Below, in pieces: positions 44,552 through 53,083 of a stretch of 64,000 bases of DNA; positions within the stretch are counted from its first letter, which is position 1, and each line of letters starts with the position of its first letter. The stretch is from Flavobacterium album (GTDB lineage Bacteria > Bacteroidota > Bacteroidia > Flavobacteriales > Flavobacteriaceae), in contig NZ_CP029186.1 of NCBI RefSeq assembly GCF_003096035.1, forward strand, positions 447,001-511,000. Direction: 5' to 3'. Under the pieces are notes generated by a model, which did not search any database, was not told the origin of the DNA, and saw only the letters and a list, made by a program, of their open reading frames with translations. The position numbers and the translations under genes were made by a program.

Positions 44552-46064
44552 TTACTCAATAATTATCCTGGCAACCTGTTTTCCTGAAGGAGTAATTGCC
44601 TCAACTATGTAAATATTCGGCACCAGGCCGGAAACATCGATCTTTGCAGTATTTTCAGTTTGTATCTTAGTAAGCACTGATCTTCCCTGCATGTCATAGA
44701 TACTGATATTGCTTATAGTCTCATCTGAATTTATATTTAGGATGGAGGATACAGGATTAGGATATACCGACACTGTTTTATGCATTTCGGCAACCCCCAG
44801 CTCTTCCTGCCCCAGCTTGACCACATAATAATCACTGCCTAATTCCTGAAAAAAAGACCCCTGCCCCGCTATCATAAAGCCGTCTGCCACCTCATATGCA
44901 TTCACGGCGCTTTCCCAGCCGGAGGTACCAACCGATTTATCCCATAGCATCGTGCCTTCTTCATCCACCCGCACAATCCAACAGTCTGAGCCTCCAAGAG
45001 CAGCAGAAATATCGCCATCAGCAGATGTGCTGCTTCCTGAAAGCAGATACCCGCCATCAATTGCTGACAGCCCATTGCAATAGTCATCAGCCGAACCCCC
45101 GTACGTTTTTTGCCAAAGCAAATTGCCTGATGGATCAAGCTTGATCAGCCAGTAATCATAACCGCCATGATTAGATGTGATTTGCCCGTTGTTCGAATTG
45201 GTACTTCCCGATACCATGTAGCCACCATCGACTTCGATCACCCTCCCGGGAATGTCATATTGTGAACCACCTAATGCCTTCTGCCATTCAAGATTCCCTG
45301 AAGCGCTGATCTTGACCACCCATATATCCTCTTCACCATGATTCGAGGTAACGTCACCGTTTGAGGAAAAAGCGGCTCCTGTAAAAATATATCCTCCATC
45401 GGTTGTCTGGATAATGTTTAGTATACCTTCGCTAAATGATCCGCCAAATGCCTTCTGCCATTCTATTTGTCCTGCAGCGGTCAGTTTCAATACCCACGCA
45501 TCGGGAAAATTACCGTTGCCGTGAAGACCTGTAACATCGCCATCGACCGACAGTGTCTGGCCTCCTACGATATAGCCGCCATCGTTTGTGAAGGCAACCG
45601 TGTAGGAGTCGTCCTCCGCGCCGCCGCCCAAAACCTTTTGCCACTCCATTGTCCCTGAAGCATCTAATTTGATCACCCAGTAATCAGCATAGCCACTGCC
45701 ACCAACGACATCGCCATCAGCAGAATAGGTTATGCCGCAAACTATATAGCCGCCATCCGGTGCCTGCATTGCGTTCTGTGCTAAATCTAAACCGGAACCG
45801 CCGTAAATCTGTGTCCATTGCAAAGCACCTGAACCATTAACCTTAATGATATAAAAAGTTCATATCTGCGTTCGCCAAGGGTGCTCCGGAAATATCTGTA
45901 TAGGCATTGCCTACCATTATAAAGCCGCCATCTGCAGTGCTGGCAGCATTATAACACACATTGCTGTAAGGCCAGTCGTAGGAGTGTTCCCACACGACAG
46001 ATGGAGCCTGCGCAAAGAGGCAAAGATTTCCTCCAAATAAAATAAGGATAAGTAATTTTTTCAT
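44552..46064 (-). pseudogene. Secreted T9SS sorting-domain protein, frameshifted
   Basis: Two frames together encode one protein of about 503 residues. It has a signal peptide (MKKLLILILFGGNLCLFAQ, start 46064), about eight repeats of 45-60 residues containing DGGYIV-type and W-x-x-KLDASG-type motifs, and a C-terminal T9SS type A sorting domain (VSVYPNPVSSILNINSDET ... KQVARIIIE). The frame breaks at a run of five A (plus strand, 45853-45857). Dropping one base restores MNFYIIKVNGSGAL, and the total length becomes a multiple of three. It is either an inactivated gene or a homopolymer sequencing error. The repeats suggest a beta-propeller. Export through SprA is expected. Confidence 0.8.
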
Positions 46065-46220
46065 ATTTGGTTTTCTTACAAACATACTAAAAAAGGTATT
46101 GCTCAGTAAATTATATGAAAAACAAATTTTTACCATCGTATTTACATTATTCTTTTCGCCGCATCGTTTTTTATCGCAAAAAATTATTCCTTTGTAAGAC
46201 AATCAACCTATTGAATCTAC

Positions 46221-49200
46221 ATGACAAACTTTAACTTCAGGAAATGGAATACCGCTATAGGCTGGTCGCTATTTACAGTCGCCCTTAGCATTTACAGCGC
46301 TACCGTAGAGCGCACACTTAGCTTTTGGGATTGCGGCGAGTATATAGCCACAGCCGCCAAGCTCGAGGTGGGCCACCCGCCCGGCGCACCGCTCTTCCAG
46401 ATGGCAGGCGCCTTTTTCTCGATGTTTGCTTTTGGCGATACCAGCAAGATTGCACTTATGGTTAATATGGTATCTGTGTTCTCGAGTGCTTTTACCATAT
46501 TGTTTATGTTTTGGTCGCTTACCATCTTACTGAAAAATATGGTGTCAAGCTTTACCGGGTTTAATCGGAACAATGCCATCATGGTACTGGGCAGCGCCGC
46601 CATCGGGAGCCTTGCGTTCCTGTTTTCAGACAGCTTTTGGTTTAATGGCACCGAAGCCGAGGTATATGCCATGGCTTCCCTGTTTATCGCCATCCTCTTT
46701 TGGGCCGGGCTAAAATGGGGCGAAGAGATGAATACCCCACGCGGCAACAAATGGGGGCTCATTGTATCGCTGCTGATCGGGCTTTCCTTCGGTGTGCATT
46801 TCCTGGCATTGCTTACCATCCCATCTATCGGGCTTATTTATTATTTTAAGAATTACAAAACGATAACCCTAAAGAACTTTATCATTGCCAATATCATTAT
46901 GGTGGCAGTGCTTTTCTTCGTATTCAAATTCCTGCTGCCTTATACACTGGCGCTTTTCGGGAAGACGGAGATATTTATGGTCAATAGTATGGGGCTGCCT
47001 TTCAATTCGGGGACTATCTTCCTGTTCGTTGTTATAGCGGCCTTCTTTTACTTTGGCCTTAGCTATACAAAAAAGAAAGGATTGCCGCTTGCTAATACCC
47101 TTATCCTTTGCCTTCTTTTCATCCTCATAGGCTTTTCTACCTGGATCATGCTGCCTATAAGAGCCAATGCTAACGTGGTGCTGAACGAGAACAAACCATC
47201 GGATGCTGCCGAGGTACTGGCCTATTACAACCGCGAGCAATATGGTGAGCAGAAAACATTCTACGGGCCGCTTTATACCGAAACCTATAGCGGTCTGGAT
47301 GAGAAAAACCCGTATATAGACGGTACGCCTAACTATGAACGCGATTATAAGACCAATAAATATGTTATTGTAAATAACTATAAGAACGCGAAGCAAAACC
47401 CTGACCAAAGCCATAGCGCTGTCCTTCCGAGGATGACCAGTACCGACCATGCGGCAAATTATATGGAATTTTCGGGTCCGCCGAAATTCAGGATCAATCC
47501 GGCATACGATTATAGCGACGACCTACGGCAATACGGCATTGACGTCGAACAAATGGACGACGCTCAGGCAATGGCTGCCATCAACCAGATAAAAGGCGAG
47601 TTCGAGGGTATCGTTGCCGATTTCAGGAAGGCGTATGCACAAGGCGACATCGGCAATGAAGAATACCACAAGTTCCTGAAAGCCTACAAACAGTACCTTA
47701 TTGTTGAGAAACCTTCTTTTGGCGACAATATGGCATTTATGTTCGAATACCAGTTCGGTTATATGTACTGGCGCTACCTGATGTGGAACTTTACGGGCCG
47801 CCAGAACGATGTGCAGGGCGAAATGGATAACCAGAACGGCAATTGGATAAGCGGCATCACGTTCCTGGATGAAATGAGGCTTGGCCCACAGGATGCCCTG
47901 ACGACCGACATGAAGAACAACAAGGGGCGGAATACTTATTTCTTCCTTCCTTTTATCCTTGGTGTGATCGGTGCGGTGTACCATGCCCGCAAAGACCTGA
48001 AGAGCTTTTATGTCCTGCTGGTACTCTTCCTTTTTATGGGTATAGCCCTGAAGATATTTCTCAACGAAAGGCCGTTTGAGGTCCGCGAAAGGGATTATGT
48101 GCTCGTTGGCTCCTACTACGTTTTTGCTATGTGGATTGCTTTTGGAGTATATGCCATTTATGACGGCATTAAAAAATATGTGCAACCGAAAATCGCGATA
48201 CCTGCCGTTCTTGGCGTGACCCTGCTTGCCGCACCCATGCTTATGGCGGTACAGAACTGGGACGACCATGACCGCTCAGGGCGCTATACGGCATTGTCCA
48301 TGGCGAAAGATTACCTGGACTCCTGCGAGCCCAACGCGATACTGTTTACCGTAGGTGATAACGATACCTTTCCGCTATGGTATGCACAGGAGGTGGAAGG
48401 CTTTCGTACCGATGTGCGAATTGTGTGCTCTACCCTGCTGCCTACCGACTGGTACATTGACCAGATGAAGCGCCAGGCGTACGATTCGGAACCCGTGCCG
48501 ATATCGCTGACGCATGAGCAGTATGTCGACGGTACAAGGGACTTCCTGTTTTTTAATCCGCTTGGCAAAACGAAGGATTCGACGATGAACATCAACGATT
48601 TTATGAGATTCGTGACCCTTGATGATGAAAGGGCAAAAGTGCCGTTGAGCAATGGACACATGGTGAACTTCTACCCTATCAATAAACTGCGCATCCCTGT
48701 TGACAAAGAACTTATCGTTAAGAACAAGGTAGTTTCGCCACAGCGCTATGACTCTATTGTGCAAAACATGGAGATTACGCTGCCGCAAGAGGCGATATAC
48801 AAGCACAACCTGATCATGCTCGATATCATCCGCACTAATAACTGGAAACGCCCGATCTATTTTGCCGGGGGAAGGTTTGACGACGAAGACTATGCCTGGC
48901 TGAAAGATTACCTTCAGCTGGAAGGCATGGTATACAAGCTCGTGCCTGTGAAAACTCCGATACCTAAGGACGGCAGCCCGCTGGACATGGGCTACATTGA
49001 TGCAGACGATATGTATAATATCGTAATGAAATGGGACTGGGGCAATGGCGGCGACACCGGTATATACCACGATCCGCAGACACAAAAGAACAGCATTAGT
49101 TTCCGTAAGAACCTGGCCCGCCTCAGTGATGCCCTCATAAAAGAAGGAAAGCTTGACAAAGCCTATAAGGTGGTCGACCTTGCCATGAAGAACATGCCGA

Positions 49201-49514
49201 TCGACTATTTTGGCTACTATTTCATTTCGGAGCCATTTGCGGGATCGTATTATAAAACAGGCCACAAGAAAGAAGCACGGGAACTGCTGACAAAACTTAT
49301 AGGCAAATACACAGAAACACTCTTGTACTATAAGTCGCTCCCGGTAGCCGACCAGAACATCCTTGCAAGGGATATCATCGGTTCGATAGAAGCCTACAGG
49401 ACGTTGCTAATCATCATGGAAGAGAATAATGACATGGAGTTCTTTAATGCCTCGAAAGCCGCATTTAATAAAGCGAACGGGATGTTCGCGAGGTTTAAGA
49501 GGGAGAATGAATAG
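46221..49514 (+). CDS. DUF2723 polytopic membrane protein, copy 1 (glycosyltransferase-like)
   Basis: This 1097-residue protein has an N-terminal DUF2723 domain of about 10-12 helices (FWDCGEYIATAAKLEVGHPP; the Asp-Cys-Gly-Glu region resembles the catalytic loop of C-type glycosyltransferases). A large soluble part follows (about 690-1000), then a C-terminal helical, TPR-like segment. The family is Bacteroidota-typical and distantly related to protein O-mannosyltransferases. A role in protein or surface glycosylation is inferred, not proven. It is a close paralogue of the gene at 58754-62038. Confidence 0.85.
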   Translation: MTNFNFRKWNTAIGWSLFTVALSIYSATVERTLSFWDCGEYIATAAKLEVGHPPGAPLFQMAGAFFSMFAFGDTSKIALMVNMVSVFSSAFTILFMFWSLTILLKNMVSSFTGFNRNNAIMVLGSAAIGSLAFLFSDSFWFNGTEAEVYAMASLFIAILFWAGLKWGEEMNTPRGNKWGLIVSLLIGLSFGVHFLALLTIPSIGLIYYFKNYKTITLKNFIIANIIMVAVLFFVFKFLLPYTLALFGKTEIFMVNSMGLPFNSGTIFLFVVIAAFFYFGLSYTKKKGLPLANTLILCLLFILIGFSTWIMLPIRANANVVLNENKPSDAAEVLAYYNREQYGEQKTFYGPLYTETYSGLDEKNPYIDGTPNYERDYKTNKYVIVNNYKNAKQNPDQSHSAVLPRMTSTDHAANYMEFSGPPKFRINPAYDYSDDLRQYGIDVEQMDDAQAMAAINQIKGEFEGIVADFRKAYAQGDIGNEEYHKFLKAYKQYLIVEKPSFGDNMAFMFEYQFGYMYWRYLMWNFTGRQNDVQGEMDNQNGNWISGITFLDEMRLGPQDALTTDMKNNKGRNTYFFLPFILGVIGAVYHARKDLKSFYVLLVLFLFMGIALKIFLNERPFEVRERDYVLVGSYYVFAMWIAFGVYAIYDGIKKYVQPKIAIPAVLGVTLLAAPMLMAVQNWDDHDRSGRYTALSMAKDYLDSCEPNAILFTVGDNDTFPLWYAQEVEGFRTDVRIVCSTLLPTDWYIDQMKRQAYDSEPVPISLTHEQYVDGTRDFLFFNPLGKTKDSTMNINDFMRFVTLDDERAKVPLSNGHMVNFYPINKLRIPVDKELIVKNKVVSPQRYDSIVQNMEITLPQEAIYKHNLIMLDIIRTNNWKRPIYFAGGRFDDEDYAWLKDYLQLEGMVYKLVPVKTPIPKDGSPLDMGYIDADDMYNIVMKWDWGNGGDTGIYHDPQTQKNSISFRKNLARLSDALIKEGKLDKAYKVVDLAMKNMPIDYFGYYFISEPFAGSYYKTGHKKEARELLTKLIGKYTETLLYYKSLPVADQNILARDIIGSIEAYRTLLIIMEENNDMEFFNASKAAFNKANGMFARFKRENE

Positions 49515-49563
49515 GCCCCTAAAATAAATATAAAACATTCAGAAAGTTCATATATAGCAGTAG

Positions 49564-49683
49564 ACACACCCCTAGCCCCTCTCAAGAGGGGAACACTCAG
49601 ACGTGCTTACTCAAACTCTAAAAAGGTTCGTTTAATCGGTATGAGTGAAGCTGTTCCCCTCTTGAGAGGGGTTAGGGGTGTGT
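49564..49683. mobile_element. MITE-like element with 32-bp terminal inverted repeats
   Basis: Ends 49564-49595 and 49652-49683 are inverted copies of each other with one mismatch in 32 bp. Each arm also contains an inner CCCCTCT/AGAGGGG hairpin. The 56-bp centre carries CAGACGTGCTTACTC, shared with 20543-20597. No ORF is inside and no clear target-site duplication was identified. It lies between two plus-strand genes and could also act as a terminator. Confidence 0.6.
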
Positions 49684-49727
49684 TATTATCATGTTTGTCA
49701 TCATCATAACCAATAAACCAACCAACC

Positions 49728-51523
49728 ATGAAAAAACATTACATCTTATCGCTCCTTTTAGCGTTTGCCATTTCGGCGTATGCCCAAAAAGACAAGCGCC
49801 TCAAAGGCATTGAAAAGGACCTGAACGCATTATTAGCAACATCAAAAGCGCCGGGGTTTGCTGTGGCGATAGTAGAAAACGATAAAGTAATCTACAGTGC
49901 CGGGTTTGGCTACAGGGATTATGAAAAGAAAATCCCGGTTGACCCTAATACGCTTTTTGCAATAGGGTCCAGCACCAAGGCCTTTACTTCTGGCCTGCTT
50001 GGATCCTTAAGAAAAGAAGGTAAACTGACTTTTACCGACAGCCCACTTAAATATGTACCAGAACTCCAGTTTTACAATAACGACCTCAACGGCAACGTAA
50101 ACATCGAGGACCTGATGAGCCACCGCACCGGTATCCCCCGTCACGACTTTTCGTGGTACCTTTTCCCTACCCACAACAGGGACAGCATCATCCAGAGGAT
50201 AAAGTATCAGGAACCCTTTACCGGGCTAAGGCAGCAGTGGTATTATAACAACTTTATGTTTACCGTGCAGGGCGTTATTGCCGAAAAAATAACCGGCAAA
50301 AGCTGGGAGGACAACATAAGGGAACGTTTTCTCGTTCCATTGGGAATGACACGTTCTAACGTTTCTATAGCTGAAATGAAAGCAGCTTCGAACGCGGCCT
50401 TTGGCTACGAGCTGAAAAAAGGCGATGTGATAAGCAAAATGGATTACTACGACATTGCAGCCATGGCGCCGGCGGGGAGCATCAACAGTAGTGCGAATGA
50501 CATGGCCAACTGGCTCATCACCTGGATAGGCAAAGGGAAATTCAAGGACACAGCGATTTTGCCCGAAGATTATATAACGGATGCCATTAGCTCGCATGCT
50601 GTGATAGCCGGTGGCCTGCCTTCTAAAGAACTGCCCGGCAATTATTTTTCGAATTATGGTTACGGTTGGATGCTCATATCCTACAAAGGGCACTACAGGG
50701 TGGAGCATGGCGGAAACATTGACGGCTTTACGGCAAGTGTGGCATTTTTCCCTTCGGATAATATAGGGATCGTGGTACTGGCCAACCAGAATGGCTCGCG
50801 CATCCCTTCGTTGGTGAGGAATACCATTGCCGACAGGATGCTGGGCACGGATAAGACCGACTGGAACGCCATGTTGGTAAAGGAATTGAAAGAAGGGAAG
50901 GAAGCAGAAGAAAAGGCAAAGAAAGACAAAAAGAAGAAACGGGAAGCCACACGCCTTCGCACCCACTGGATGATTATACAGGGCTGTTCTCCAACCCGGG
51001 GTACGGTACTTTTGAAATAGTAAGGAAAAACGATTCGCTGTTTGCAGAATTTCAGCAGACACGTTTCTTCCTGAAGCATAAGCATTATGATGTATTTGCG
51101 CCTTCTGATGCAAAACATGGTATCGATACATCGGAAGATACGGAGGGCATGTTCATGAACTTTATAACTAATGATGCCGGTGATATATCAGGCGTGAAGC
51201 TCAAAGCCGAACCATCGCTTGACCACCCAATCGAATTTAAGCGCACCCCGAAAGAAGTAGCGGTAGCCGATGAAATAGTAAACCAGTATACCGGTGATTA
51301 TGAAATATCAGGGATGACGATAAAGGTGTATGTAAAGAGCGGTAAGCTGTACCTGTTCGTACCGGGACAGCCGGATTATGAACTGAAAGCGACTTCAACA
51401 ACCATGTACGTGATCGCGACGCTTGACGGGTTTAAGGTGGAGTTTATCCCCGGGGATAACGGAAAGATAAAAGAACTGACACTGCACCAGCCGAATGGGA
51501 AATTCACGGCGACGAAAAAGTAA
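49728..51523 (+). pseudogene. Serine hydrolase (class C beta-lactamase/PBP-like) with DUF3471 tail, frameshifted
   Basis: A signal peptide (MKKHYILSLLLAFAISAYAQ) precedes a class C-like domain with all catalytic motifs: SSTK in AIGSSTKAFTSG, Tyr-Asn-Asn in WYYNNFMF, and HGG in VEHGGNIDGF. At about codon 402 the frame breaks. The open frame ends at 51020, but the protein continues in the -1 frame (SHTPSHPLDDYTGLFSNPGY ...) through a DUF3471 domain to 51523. One base is missing, most simply in the A5 run at 50928-50932 or the neighbouring A/G-rich codons. The intact product would be about 598 residues and periplasmic. It may be an error or a real lesion. Confidence 0.8.
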
Positions 51524-51542
51524 TCAATGCTATATACATAAA

Positions 51543-51577
51543 AAGGGCTGCCAGAATAGAATTGGCGGCCCTTCTTG
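51543..51577. terminator. Terminator between converging serine hydrolase genes
   Basis: AAGGGCTGCCA (51543-51553) pairs with TGGCGGCCCTT (about 51562-51572), with one G-T pair, and a T-rich tail follows. It can serve both converging genes. Confidence 0.65.
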
Positions 51578-51633
51578 TTATAGTATCCAGACTATGAGAT
51601 TTCTCCATGCGGTTGAAATGGAAAAAATTGATT

Positions 51634-52959
51634 CTATTTCTCCTTTGTAAACTCCGTTACCTTCCCGCCCTGCTTGAGTGTAAAGCCTTTTTCGCTGAAT
51701 ATCATACGCAGGTCGGCAGGATCAAAGTTAAACTCATTTTCGCTTAGGGGATTCAGTTCGAAAGACCCCTGTCCAGGTTCCAGCGCAATAGCTACCAGTT
51801 TCCCTTCGCGGGCAATTATCTTTACTTTATAAGGCAGCGAAGGCGCAGTATAAATGCCCTCATAGCGTTTCAGTACGCTATCGTCCACAGCTACCGATGT
51901 AAAATCCGGGAAGCGGTACGGCAGCTTATAATAGCAGCTCAGGATGCCCATCACCAACGCATTGACATCGGTGTTTACTCCATTCAGTGTGAGCGATATG
52001 GCGAGGTCTTCCTTTGGGTTATAGCCAAGCACTGTGGAAAATCCCTCTAAATTACCGTTGTGGCCTACGAATTTACGTTCCGCAAACGAAAAATGGAATA
52101 CCCCGCGCCCAATGCCCATATCCATTTTCGTCATTTCATTCAATGATGCTTTTGTTATGATCTTGCCATCAAAAAGCGCCTTTGCAAACAGTGTCAGGTC
52201 GCTTGCCGTAGACTGCAGCCCGCCGGACCCACCTATAGCAGATTCGTGCCATTCGTCTTGTTTATCCCATTGCCCGTCTGCGTAAGCGTAGGAATACGCC
52301 TCGTTTTTCCTGGAGTTGATCTTAGTAAAGTAGTACGTGTTTTTTAACCCTGCCTTTTTAATGACGCGCGCAGTTACATTTTCTTTATAGGTCTTTTTAG
52401 TGATGTCCTGTATGATGTACCCCAGCAACAGGTAATTGGAATTGCTTACCTCTGCTTTTGTGCCCGGTTCGAACGCGGGTTCTTTTGCCATTATCCTGTC
52501 GAGCATCTGCTTCCGGTTTTGCAGTTTTGTTTGCGCCTCTTTAAAAGCAGGGTCGTCGGTATAATTATAGATTCCGCTTTTATGGCCCAGCATATCGGCA
52601 ATGGTGATAATTTCGGCATTCTTAATCTTGGGGAAAAACTCTGATAGCTTCGTGTCGAGCGTGAGTTTCTTTTCCTCGATCAACTGGAAGATAATGGCTG
52701 CGGTAAATATTTCGGTCACCGCCCCTATTTTGTATTTCGTATCCGGTGTAGCTTTTGCTTTGGCGTTGATATCGGCAAAGTCATAGGCTTTTTCAAAAAC
52801 GACTTTGCCCTTCTCACGGATAGTCAGCGCGCCCATGATCTTATCATTCCTGTTGAAATACACCATCAGGCTATCGATCTTGCGGTATTTAGCCTCACTT
52901 TGTGCCAATGCAGGAAGCGTGATCGCTAAAACAAATAAGGATAAAAAAAAGTTCTTCAT
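51634..52959 (-). CDS. Serine hydrolase-fold protein lacking catalytic residues
   Basis: This 441-residue protein has a signal peptide (MKNFFLSLFVLAITLPALAQ) and a class C beta-lactamase/PBP fold. The canonical SxxK is replaced by Ala-Val-Thr-Glu (YKIGAVTEIFTAA), confirmed at codon level (GCG and GAA). The YxN motif is Val-Ser-Asn (EVSNSNYLLLG). Only the third motif HNG (VGHNGNLEGF) remains. It is full length with no frameshift, so it looks like a maintained pseudoenzyme rather than decay. It converges on the active-type paralogue at 49728-51523. Confidence 0.88.
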   Translation of the reverse strand: MKNFFLSLFVLAITLPALAQSEAKYRKIDSLMVYFNRNDKIMGALTIREKGKVVFEKAYDFADINAKAKATPDTKYKIGAVTEIFTAAIIFQLIEEKKLTLDTKLSEFFPKIKNAEIITIADMLGHKSGIYNYTDDPAFKEAQTKLQNRKQMLDRIMAKEPAFEPGTKAEVSNSNYLLLGYIIQDITKKTYKENVTARVIKKAGLKNTYYFTKINSRKNEAYSYAYADGQWDKQDEWHESAIGGSGGLQSTASDLTLFAKALFDGKIITKASLNEMTKMDMGIGRGVFHFSFAERKFVGHNGNLEGFSTVLGYNPKEDLAISLTLNGVNTDVNALVMGILSCYYKLPYRFPDFTSVAVDDSVLKRYEGIYTAPSLPYKVKIIAREGKLVAIALEPGQGSFELNPLSENEFNFDPADLRMIFSEKGFTLKQGGKVTEFTKEK

Positions 52960-53013
52960 GATTATTTGGTTAGGATATTATAACGCAGGTGCTTTGAAAA
53001 TGTTATGTGATGC

Positions 53014-53077
53014 TTGTCATTCTGACGAAGGAAGAATCTCTGTAGTAATTGAGATTCTTCCTTCGTCAGAATGACAA
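53014..53077. repeat. Perfect 27-bp inverted repeat downstream of polA
   Basis: Arms 53014-53040 and 53051-53077 (core TTCTGACGAAGGAAGAATCT and its inverse) are fully complementary, with a 10-nt loop. It lies 6 bp downstream of the polA stop and probably also acts as its terminator. The core is familiar as a dispersed element of Flavobacteriaceae, from memory. Confidence 0.7.
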
Positions 53078-53083
53078 ACGGAT

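Noticed and set aside
45840-45870. Programmed ribosomal frameshift in the T9SS cargo gene
   Set aside because: No classical X-XXY-YYZ slippery heptamer with a downstream structure was identified. A simple one-base indel in an A5 run explains the break.
48375-49265. Minus-strand ORF (296 codons) opposite DUF2723 copy 1
   Set aside because: A similar open frame opposes the second paralogue, so it follows from codon use in the real gene rather than from a second protein.
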